A stretch of DNA of 64,000 bases from contig CP136494.1 of the NCBI GenBank assembly GCA_032768795.1, forward strand, positions 1,984,001 through 2,048,000. The letters are read 5' to 3'. The first letter of the stretch is position 1, and the number at the start of each line of letters is the position of its first letter. The notes below the pieces were generated by a model that did no database searches, was not told the origin of the DNA, and worked only from the letters and a program-made list of their open reading frames with translations. This document shows, piece by piece, positions 54,727 through 64,000 of the stretch. Origin of the DNA: Tremella fuciformis. Taxonomy: Eukaryota; Basidiomycota; Tremellomycetes; Tremellales; Tremellaceae. Position numbers and translations under genes: made by a program.

Positions 54727-57316
54727 ATGGGCAAGGCGCTCGTGGCCGCCGCCCTGCTCCAGCTCGCGCTGGGCGCGCTCGCATCGACGCCAGCGGCGCG
54801 ATGGGGCCATGGAGCCGTATGGCTCGGCTCGCAGAGCGCCATGTACGTCGTGGGCGGCCAAGTGGATGGGTCCGGTACCCAAGTCACCAATGAGGTTTTG
54901 GTCTTGTCGGTAAGTACATCGTCGACGCAGCACCGGTGGGCCTGACGCGCAGCTCAATCAAAGCAATCCCTCCTTCTCGGTCGGATCGAGCGACGGTCTC
55001 CCGCCGCATGCCTCGGCCGCCATCGGCGTCTCGCCGGACGACTCGTCGATCGTCGTGCTGGGCGGTATGACCTCTGACTGTTCTTCCGACAACCTGGGGC
55101 ACACCCTCGACCTCTCCTCGGGAGCCTGGACGGGCGTCACGCCGTCCGGGATGAAACGGCGCCGCGGGGCTGCCATGGGATGGACGAGCGACTCCAAGCT
55201 CATGGTCGTCGGAGGGCTCATGGACAGCTACGTGTGCTCGTCCAACTCGTCCACGTACAACTCTGAAGACCTCGTGTCTTACCCGCTCAGCGCCTCCGGC
55301 CCCATCTCAACCGGCGTCCCCTCCTCGCTGACCGGCTCCTCGCTCGGTATCGCCAACTACGCCATGACATCCACTACAAACGGCAGCATCTACCTCATGG
55401 GCGGGCAAGATTCCAGCGGCGGCCTCGTGTCCTTTGGCACGATCGGCAAGTGGGACTCGACCACCGGATGGCAGTCGCACGACACGACCGGCGACGTGCC
55501 CTCGGGCCGAGTGGGCGCGTCGCTCGTCGCCCACTCTTCCCTCGACCTGCTCGTCCTCCACGGCGGCGCGACAGACGCCAGCAGTCTCACCACCGATTCC
55601 TCCACGTCGCTCCTGGCGTTCCTCAATACGACCACCTGGGCATGGTCGACGCCGTCCAACCTGCAACCGCCCAGCTCGTCGGCAGTAGCGTACCACTCGG
55701 CCATCATGACCTCGTCGGGCGTCATGGTGTCTGCGTTCGGCCTCGGCCCGTCCGGCTCTCCCCGCAGCGACGTGTACTACCTCGACATGCGCGACCCGTC
55801 CTCCAGCGCATGGACGTGGAAGTCGGTCTGGAGCGCCGGGATGCTCGACAGCATCACCGCCAGCAACAGCACCGCCGCCGTGTCTGCCGATAAAGCCGCC
55901 GAGAAGAAGAAAGACATCTCGATCGCGGTGCCCGTCACGATCGTCTGTCTCCTCGCGCTCCCGCTGGCGATATGGTACGTCCGCCGACGGGTGCGCATCG
56001 CGCGCAAACGCCGCGCGGCGCGGTACTTTGACATGGACGACGGATTCAACCCCGCCGCCCCGTCTGGGGGCAACGACTCGTCCAACTCGCTCTTCGGGCG
56101 CTTCCGCCCGCGCGGCACGCAGTACTCGTTCGGCCGCGATGCCAACGAGAAAGACACCGGCGTCCTCGCCGACATCTTCACGCAGGTCAAGCGCATCTCC
56201 ACGCGCACGTCCATGCGCTCGGCCCATTCGGCCTCGAGCGCCGACGCGCCCGAACTGCACGACAGGGAGATGGTGCAGGTGCAGAACAAGCTGGGCCGGT
56301 CCGGCTCCAAGCTGTCGTCTGCGATCAAGTGGGAAGAGATCGACTTTGGGCTCGGCAAACTGGACGAGTCGCGTCTGCCGCGCCGCGCCTCGGCGACAGG
56401 CAGCGAGGCCAGCTTCTCCGCCGGAGACGACAGCCATGTGCTGGCCGTCCATCCCGGCACCGGCACCGGCGTCGCGTCCACACAGGTCTACGAGGCCGCT
56501 CCTCTGCCCCAGCCCCAGCCGCTCATCACCATCGACGGTGTTGAGCCCGTCGCAGGCGCAGAGTCGAGCGCCCCGGCGCCCACGGACGCCCGCCAGGTCC
56601 TCGTGCCGTCCCTCTTCGTCCAGCCGCCCACCGTGCCTCCCACCCCGTCGGCCTTGCCGTACAACACGGCACTGCCCCCGTCGCAGAGCGCGCAAGACGG
56701 CCTCGACTGGTCTCAGCTCGAATCGCAGCTTGCCGAGCGTCCCGCTTTCCGCTCCATCTCGCCCACCGCCACTCTGCGCTCGCACGCGCACCAGGATTTC
56801 CCGCCCCAGCACGCGCGCGACATTCCCTTTGTCCGCTCGCCCTCACCCATGTCCATGATTCACGGTCGCTTGCCCGTTGGCGGCGCACCCCAGATCGCCC
56901 CGATGGACTTTGAGCGCGCTGCCGCGCCAGCGTCAGTGCCCACGGTCGCCCTTGTCTCCTCCTCGCCTACCTCTTACGAGCCCGCCCTCCCCTTCTCGTC
57001 CTCGATGGCCACCGGAGCACGCAGCGTGTCCCAACCTCTAGGCCGCCAGCTCGCCGGCCACCCCGCCGGCAGGAGAGGTTCGGCCCCGCACGCCGGCCTG
57101 CCCGGGCTGAGCACGACCAGCCGCCGCTCGAGCGACGCCGGCGTCGGCGTCGGCATCGTCCGCCGCGCTTCCAACCCTGTCGGAGTCAGCCCGAGCGGCT
57201 CGCCCCACATAAGCAGCGTCGGCAGTATTCGCCGCGGATCCCAATTGAGGGTGGTCAATGTTAGCGAGGGCGATGTGTTTGGGGATGAGCACGAAGAGGC
57301 CGGTCAGGCGTTCTGA
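54727..57316 (+). CDS. Kelch-repeat single-pass membrane protein with long cytoplasmic tail
   Basis: Exons read as 54727-54909 and 54953-57316 (848 aa). A signal peptide (MGKALVAAALLQLALGALA) starts an extracellular domain of Kelch blades: WGHGAVWLGSQSAMYVVGGQ, SSIVVLGGMTSD, MKRRRGAAMGWTSDSKLMVV, NGSIYLMGGQDSSG and GASLVAHSSLDLLVLHGGA. One transmembrane helix follows at about 382-404 (ISIAVPVTIVCLLALPLAIW), then a stop-transfer basic run (RRRVRIARKRRAARY). The ~440-residue tail is Ser/Pro/Thr/Arg-rich and disordered, with an ordered-looking piece (SAIKWEEIDFGLGKLDESRL). Similar proteins exist in basidiomycetes, but I know no function. The layout is that of a receptor or adhesion sensor. Confidence 0.85.
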
Positions 57317-58060
57317 AGTATTGTAGTAGTTTTGTAGCTCCCTGCTGGCCGGGCGATGCGACTGGACTTTTATTTCGACGTGCTTGTGCTGAGGCCGACA
57401 CCGAGATTCCCGGTCACGCCGACAGGTACGGTCGTTTGAGGGTTCAACACGCTTCTCCTCGTTTTGCCTTTTCTGTATTGTCTGTCTGTCACAGCTGTCA
57501 TGAGAGGGTGCCGCTTGCTGATCACCTAAAGGGCCTCGGTTTCACAGAACGGGCATGACGGCGCTAGTTAGTTGGGGAAACAGATAACACAGCTTGTCCC
57601 ATCAAAAGGGGGGAAGGGGACTCCTTTCACCTCGAGGCGTTCATCGCTGCTTCCTCTCTCAACACCGCTCACCCCATCGACCCCGGGCACGGCGAGCTGG
57701 GCAGCTGGGCATCATGTACTCGTACACACAACACGAGGACACCTGATCACACTACTACAGTCCCACTGACTCGCCTGTGTGCCCACCGCCAGGCCTTCTG
57801 ACACTGACACTCCCTCGTCCTTGTGCTCATCCTTGGACCACGCATCCGCTGCAGCACCACCAAGTGAGCGCCTTCCCCCCACCTCCCACCTCCCTTCGAT
57901 CCTCGACCGCACACGCTGACGCCCACAGGCTCTCCTCTCCTCTCCCACCACATCCAAACAGCTTCTAGCGCTCCTCTGACCCCTTTCCACCCGCCCACCC
58001 CGACTCGCCGGCCAGTCGAGGTCGACCCAGCCTACCAGCGCGCGCGTATAAACGCCCGTC
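57317..58060. other. Tandem spacer before the 774-aa disordered protein
   Basis: No supported gene. The plus strand becomes C/T-rich from about 57,770 to 58,030, consistent with a 5' leader. Overlapping minus frames are shadows of this skewed composition. Confidence 0.4.
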
Positions 58061-60439
58061 ATGCCCTTTGCGCGCCCACATCGCCCGCGCCACACCCCGA
58101 ACAGCTCGTGCTCGTCCTCGCCGCCCAGCACGCCCGACTCGTCCACTCTCTCCCTCTCCTCGCACGTTCAGCAGAAGCAGAACCAAAGACAGAAACGCAG
58201 GCTCGGGTCGACGACCATCCTCGCCGCGCTCCGCCTTCGTCTCTCCCGCGAGCCCCACGCAGCCTCAGACTCCGACTCCGACCCCGGCAATATGGGCCAA
58301 GCGCAGGCCAAGCCCGCCGGCCCATGTGCGACCCACCCTGCCTCCGCCTACCCCCTGTCTGGCGAAACGTCCCCGCATCGCATGCCGGGCGGTATAGACG
58401 ACGTGGCCGACTCTGCGCTGGCGCTGAGCGAGATCCACCCGCCGCTGTCTGCGCCGCCTGCGCTCGGCTCGGCCTCGGCGTCCAAGACGCTCAAGTCGCG
58501 ATCGCTAGCGAGGAAATTGTCGACCAAGCGGCCTCACGCGACCGTCAGTCATTCTGCGGCACACAGGGCCAAGGCGGCCCGGACGCTCGGCGAGGAGATG
58601 GCCGCGTTCGAGAAGCTCGTCCACCAGGCCGAGCTCGCAGCTGGCATCGAGGCGACCGCGCCTCACGCCGGCGACGAAGCAGCAGCAGGATCAGGAGCAA
58701 GAGCAGCGCGTCTGCGCATGTCCCTCCCGCCTACGCCGCCCAAGGTCCGGCCCGTGACCAGTGCAAACGACCTCGCATCCACGTCTGCATCTGCATCTGC
58801 CTCTGCGATCCCAGCGCGCGTGCGCTCCACATCTGGCATCCAGCGCCGCTCGTCCACCTTCTCCACCCAGTCCAACGGTGTCTCGCCCACCGCCTCCCGG
58901 CGTGCCGAGCGCGAATGGCGTGCCAAGGTCGCCGCCCTTGCCGCGTCCTCCGCAACCATGACCCCGCTCTATCACACCCCCTCCCGGTCCTCCATCGTCG
59001 TCTCGCCCCCGCTCAGAGGCCCCGTGCCCCCACGCCGCCCGTTCCCCGCGGTGCCCGCCACACCGCTCATGGTGCGCTCGGCCTCGGTCGACTCGCACGG
59101 CAGCTCCAACCTGCCCGTCACGCCCCCCGCGCCGCGCACACCGCTCATGACCGTCCCACTCAAGCACGACCGCACGCACAGCTCGTCCCGCTCCTTCGCG
59201 TCCCGTCGATCGTTTGAGACGCTCGGGCACCACGCCGGCCAAGGTCTAGGCCTGGGATCGTGCTTTCCCACGCCGAGCCCCGGCGGCATTGGCGAGGGGC
59301 ATGAGCGGCATACGAGACAGGCGAGTGTGCCGCAGTCGATATCGAGCTATTACCTTGGTGTGACGTCGAGGCCACCGTCGGCCGCCGCGGCCAGTCTGCT
59401 CGGTCAAGTCGCGCTCACCCCCGTGCCCCTCTCCCCCCCATCGCCCGAGAGCCCCGCGATGGACGTCGACGAGGCACAGGGCGAGGACGTCGACATGGCA
59501 GACGCCGAGAAGAGCATCGATGCCGCTGTCCCGCCTCGGCTGCCCACGCCCGTATCTGCCAGCCCGCTACTCGTCCCGCGTGTCATCTCGCCAACTCCTC
59601 CCGCTCCACTGGACACGGTGTTGCCGGACAGCGAGCTACCAGCTACTTCCGACCTGCCCGCCACTCGGGTCGAGATCGCACAAACGCCCGTGCGCACGAC
59701 TTGCGCCGCTAAGCTGCAACCCGCAGACTCGCCCTCGGTGTACTCGCGGCGGTCCGCGTCCACGTCCACCCGCACGCGCTCGATGCCCTCTCCGCCCTCC
59801 TTCAGCCCCGCCCACACTCCGCGGCGCAAACCGACCCACGGCCTCACGCTGGACTTTGTGCGCACTCCCCTCCACTCGCGCGCGCGCCACCTGGCCTCCG
59901 GCTCGCCGGGGCCGGGTACGCCGACCTACTCGCCCACGACGGCCTACATCCTCTGCGCGCCCATCGAGAATGTCTGGGCGAACACGCTGGCTTTCCACGA
60001 CTCGCCGCCGCGGCCAGACGCGCACGCGCACCCGTACGCGCTGCCGCCGTGGGGCCTCAGCGGCGCCGTCTCCACGCCTGTCAAGGCGCCCAGGACCCAA
60101 GCGAGGCACAAGCCGGCGCAGGGCGAGGCGGCCAAGGGGAAAGAGCGCGTCCCGCTCGCTCCTGCTCCTGCTCCCCTGCAGCAGCGCTCAGAGCAAGGGG
60201 AACAGATCGGCAGTGATCCGTTCTTGATATCTGTATCTCAGGGGTCGTGCACGCCGCGAGGAGCGAATGCGCTGCGAGAGGTGAACCTCACGCCGGGCAT
60301 GGACACGGGCAAGCGGCCGCCCAAGTCGGGCTTGCCTATGGACGTGAGTCCGCCCGTCTGGGTCGGGTGGTGTACACTGAGCGTGGCTGATAGGTAGGAC
60401 CTCACGCGCTGGCTGGCGACGACGTCTATCGCTGCGTGA
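58061..60439 (+). CDS. Unrecognised 774-aa disordered protein
   Basis: Exons read as 58061-60343 and 60398-60439; the last exon adds DLTRWLATTSIAA after LPMD. Composition is Ala/Ser/Pro/Thr/Arg-rich throughout. Ordered-looking pieces are AARTLGEEMAAFEKLVHQAE, REWRAKVAALAASSATM, TPTYSPTTAYILCAPIENVW and DPFLISVSQGSCTP. Many S/T-P sites occur with basic context. A second ATG at 58292 begins MGQAQAKPAG, which would fit an N-myristoylation site, and the 77 codons before it are highly biased; the start is therefore uncertain. No domain is recognised. The acidic DVDEAQGEDVDMADAEKS lies near the middle. Confidence 0.7.
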
Positions 60440-60576
60440 CGAAAGGGGTCGGTAGATGTCGTGGAAGACCTTACATCTCGCAACAAGTGTTGCGGGATGT
60501 CGCTTTCACCGTGTCATACTGTATCGTTGTACACACTATGTATTGCAATGCTCCTCCTCACTGCTATGTCCTCGAC

Positions 60577-63392
60577 CTACTCCACCTTGACACCGATATC
60601 ACGGGCGATCATCTTCCTGGCGATGGGATGGTAGAAATCCTTGTGCGCCAAGAACGTCTTCTTGGCAAGCTCGGGATTCTGGTCGTAGATCAGGCGGAAC
60701 GTCGGTCGGCAGAACTTCATCCGCCCCTTGGTCACCACCCATTCTGAGGATCAGCTAACCCCCAGGGACTGCAGATCCGGACAAGTCTGACTCACTTGCG
60801 GCATCTTCGCTGTAGTCCCCACTGGTCTTGAGGACAATCTGGTAGAACCGCAGACGAAGCTCGGCGTTGCCTGCCTGGGCCAGGGCGTACTTCTCGCCTA
60901 GCGCATGGCAAGCCTTGGCGGACAACGGGTCTTTCTCGCCAAGCTTGTTGAGGAAGACGACTGACTGTCAGCTAGCCGTCGCGCGGACTGTGAAGACAAA
61001 AGGCGACTTTTCTGGTTGGCGGAGAACGACCCGACGTCTTTCGGGGAGAACTGGTCGAGCACCGAGTCGTCACGGGCCTTGTCCCACTTTTCCGCGAGAT
61101 CTAGCGCCTGGTCCTCAGCTGCACTGCTCGAAGAAGCAAACGGAGCGAGCTCACGGGTTTGGTCAACGTATCGGCATACTGCATGTCGACGCAGAGGTCC
61201 TTGCCATCTCCATGCAGCCACTGGCCCATCAGCCATTTCATCGCATCTCGTGAGCGGTTCTGCCCCACCTCGTCCCAGTCGATCTTGCCCAGCTCTTTGA
61301 TATGCTTGCCCCCGTCGACTTTGCCAAAGAAGTGGAACAGGTGACTGCGCCATTGATCGGTCGTGATGGAGCTGCCGTTAAATGTTTTGACATAATCCCG
61401 CATGTATGGGATGAAGTTGTCCACGCCGCCGACTGTCCGCTCGATGAGAAGAAGGAAGTTGGACCCCTGGTTGTCAGTCATCGATGGCCCAGCTCGATAT
61501 ATTAACCTTTTCGTATGCGACCTGAGAGTAACCCTCGTCGGCTGTTCCGTCAGCTTATTTCAATGATGCGATGGGCCGAACGCTCGGTCCTGGAATATCA
61601 GCCATGATCACTTTGTGCACATCAGGTTCACCTCGTACTCCTTGTACGGCAAAACCAGGCGCTGGAAGCGTGGCTCAAACCGCTCCAGATCGAGCTGAAG
61701 TCCGCGGCGACCTACACGATGAGCTTGATCACATGACCCCATATAGCGCACCGATCGCATAGCTCCTGTTGTGGTCAGCAAATGATAGCGACAGCGTACG
61801 AAGTGGCTCACATCTGTCTCTCACCCTCTGAATGCGTCTCTCGAATGATCAACCGCTCCAGGTAGGTAGTCCACCCCTGATCGTTAGTACGCAAGATGCC
61901 CGAGGGCGACCGCAACACACCTCGTTCAGCCAGAAATGACTCCAAGAAGCACACCCGATACCATTGCCAAACCAGCTCTGGAGCGCATCAGCCACCATAC
62001 ACTGAGGCACTCGCGAGGCTGCGTACATGGCTGATCTCGTGCGCGCAGACGTCGACTGCACTCCGGTCGCCTGCCACGATTGTCGGTGTGGCGAATGTCA
62101 AACAGCTGTTCTCCATGCCTTGAGCGTCAGTTACGCTCGTGGGGAAAAATGGTGAAAGCGGACCCCCGTACGGGAACGAGTCCGGCAAGAAGAGAATGTC
62201 ATAAACGCCAAACTCGTAGGGCGAAGTCAGGTCCTCGGCAGTCTTGACGAAACTGGTGATGAGCCGCCCACCGCGTGCACGACATGGCTGACTCACTTGG
62301 CAGTATCCTCCTTGAATTCCCAGAAACAGTCCTCAATCATACCGGGCTGCCTCATCAACGACCCCATCCTCCATCACCGCACTGCGCGACGGACCTCTGC
62401 CCAGCATCCCGTGCGCCAGCTCCTGCCGTCCAGCTTGTCGAACGGCCGGTACACCAGCTCGCCCGACGCAATCGCGATGAGGTAACTCGGGATAGCCACC
62501 GGCTGCACATCAGAACGCCACGACGCATGCTGAGACTGGAACGGCACTATGTACCTGGTCGTAGACGTACTCGCGCTCCTCGCCGGGCGTGAGCACCTCT
62601 TCTGACGGCGGCGACTTGCGCAGGCCGCTCATCAGGACCGGCAGGATCGACTTGACTGTGGCTGAGTACGTCGACTTGATGGCCGGCGTGTCCTGGCACG
62701 GGAGCATGGAGCGGGCGTGGATGGCCTGCGATTGCGAGTAGAGGTATGGATACTTGCCCGACTTTGTCTGACTGGGGCGTCAGCGGTCACGCAGGACGCA
62801 CAAGCAGCCTGGAGCCGCAGCGCCCACACTGGAGTAAGCCAGCCGACAGCAGTACAGTCCTTTGTCGTGCTGTATTCCACCGTGATGTCCACAGCCTGCC
62901 ATCAGCCTCATCGCCCTATGCTGTAGGGAGGGCAGAGGCCCACCCCGCCCGACTTGAGCGTGTGCGGCAAGTCAATGAACAGTCCCTCTCCCATCACGCC
63001 GATCCGCTCCCCCGCTCGCCATTGCTGCACCCGTCAGCTCTCAGCCTAGGGTGAGAAGGAGGACTTGCGGCCTCTTTCCCATCGGCAAGGACGCGCTTGA
63101 CGTCGAGAAAGCTCGAGTCCAGCACGACCTCGTCCACGTCTTTCGAGCTGGTCATGGCCAGCGTCGCGCGCCCGCCAAACGTCTGCGCAGACCAGTCGAT
63201 CGTCCATTCCAGGTGCGTGTGATTGGTGCGGATCTCGTGATAGTTTGAGAGGGTGGCCTGGTCTCTGTCGAGTGGCGAGCTGTGCTCGTTGAACGCCGCG
63301 GAGAAGGACATGCTTCGTGTTGCTCGTCTGAACCCTGGAGAAGCTGTTCTCTGAATATGTCGAGGTAGATTGTGGATGAGATGCAAACGCAT
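60577..63392 (-). CDS. Leukotriene A4 hydrolase / M1 aminopeptidase family
   Basis: Zinc aminopeptidase with epoxide-hydrolase relatives (yeast Lap2/human LTA4H). At least 17 exons, from 63392-63065 to 60743-60577, give about 672 aa. [39 protein letters not shown] and [17 protein letters not shown] are family blocks. The zinc site is [13 protein letters not shown]...HFWLNE (His335, His339, Glu358, with 18 residues between). [17 protein letters not shown] and [14 protein letters not shown] follow. One exon is only 14 nt (61765-61752). Between the exon ending at 61632 and the next (from about 61541) no GT-AG pair keeps frame; one nucleotide is unaccounted for. An Arg/His-rich first 27 residues may be a targeting peptide, or the start may be the ATG at MSFSAAFNE. 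Confidence 0.9.
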
Positions 63393-63548
63393 GGTCGACC
63401 AAACTGACCCGCATGGTGCATCTATTCGACAAAAGAGGGAGAGCCGCCGGCAACGTCAAGTTCCGAGCTGGCCAAGTACCCATGTTCAGTGCGCATGCAA
63501 CAAGATACATTTTGACGAGGTCATCTACAACATCCTCAAGAGCGTCAT

Positions 63549-64000
63549 CTATCGGAAGCTCACCCAGCCCATGCCCATGCCCAACCTCTGAGCCTCCTTC
63601 AACACCTACACGGGAATCAACAGATGACACACGATTGCGGGCAGGCACATACGTCCTTCCAGCTCTTCTCTTCCACTTCTCCCCCAAACGCCTTCATAAG
63701 CACCCCTCCCACTCGGCTCACCTCGAGCGTATACACTTCACTCGCTGAAGTGGGTTTGTCGTACTTCCAAAACAGGGTCTGACCGACGGTGGATGTAGTA
63801 CCGTGCGAAGCATTGACCGAGATGGACAGGGTCAAATCACTGGACTCGCCTGAGAGCATGACGGATGATGCTGGAGAGGGAGTCGAGCTGACACCCGCCG
63901 CTTTGCCGCTTGCCTGTAAGCGCACTGGTGTCGGCGAGGCCACTTGTGGCGATAGCCGATTGCCCTCTACACCAAACGCCAATTGAGCCTTATGTTGATC
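63549..64000 (-). CDS. 3' end of an unrecognised gene, cut by the window edge
   Basis: The last two exons read as (edge)64000-63653 and 63605-63549, ending GMGMGWVSFR. The visible part is Ser/Thr-rich with SSDLTLSISVNASHGTTSTV, then a compact block (GQTLFWKYDKPTSASEVYTL, VSRVGGVLMKAFGGEVEEKS). It runs off the right edge with no start. The intron (GTATGT...GTGTAG) is in phase. Family not recognised. The upstream part of the gene would lie beyond 64000. Confidence 0.6.

Noticed and set aside
55307..56812. A 501-codon minus-strand frame opposite the Kelch membrane protein
   Set aside because: Arg/Gly/His-rich shadow frame with no motif; the plus strand has signal peptide, Kelch blades and TM helix.
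1..64000. tRNA or rRNA genes, CRISPR arrays, LTR or DNA transposons
   Set aside because: No cloverleaf with a convincing T-loop, no rRNA-like stretch, no regular spacer-repeat array and no transposase, integrase or reverse-transcriptase frame was seen by eye. tRNAscan-SE and a repeat search would settle this.

Overview
The window is nuclear DNA from a basidiomycete fungus, most likely a Tremellomycete yeast (Cryptococcus/Trichosporon side). I infer this from GC-rich coding sequence, dense genes, many 35-60 nt GT-AG introns with CTGAC/CTGAT-like branch sequences, pyrimidine-rich leaders, and gene content: cyclophilin-8/PPIL2, GPI-type copper radical oxidase, LTA4H-type aminopeptidase and a HEN1 homologue. 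No species call is possible without a search. There is no bacterial operon, prophage, transposase, CRISPR array, rRNA or tRNA that I can support. Exon boundaries below were worked out by hand from reading frame and splice dinucleotides; no transcript data were used.

Left third (1-21.2 kb): alternative NADH dehydrogenase, U-box cyclophilin (PPIL2/CYP8), very-long-chain 3-oxoacyl-CoA reductase, V-ATPase subunit D, eIF5, a pinin-domain splicing protein, a THP3/LENG8-like SAC3-domain protein, a long pyrimidine-rich non-coding stretch leading to an 884-aa disordered protein, a GT8-type glycosyltransferase and a cytochrome b561 protein.

Middle (21.2-42.4 kb): secreted GPI-anchored glyoxal oxidase, lariat debranching enzyme, a second GT8 paralogue with the same intron positions as the first, a membrane-anchored double amidohydrolase, a kinesin-6, an unrecognised membrane protein, RNA polymerase II subunit RPB3 with a Gly/Tyr-rich tail, a Gln-rich repeat protein and a Pro-rich protein.

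Right third (42.4-64 kb): a large multi-pass membrane protein, a DNAJC9-like J protein divergent from a HEN1 small-RNA methyltransferase (a perfect 22-bp palindrome lies between them), an MFS transporter, inositol-3-phosphate synthase, a Kelch-repeat single-pass membrane protein with a long cytoplasmic tail, a 774-aa disordered protein, an LTA4H/M1 aminopeptidase with at least 17 exons, and the 3' end of a further gene running off the right edge.

There is no evident pathway cluster. RNA metabolism is well represented (eIF5, pinin, THP3, DBR1, PPIL2, RPB3, HEN1), but this is ordinary housekeeping spread over both strands. Most neighbouring convergent genes end within 70-350 bp of each other. 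I did not find one clear-cut new system. The best candidates for follow-up are the HEN1 locus and its palindromic intergenic region, the Kelch-TM receptor-like protein, the Gln-rich repeat protein, the degenerate second half of the amidohydrolase, and two places where a well-conserved gene does not splice cleanly.
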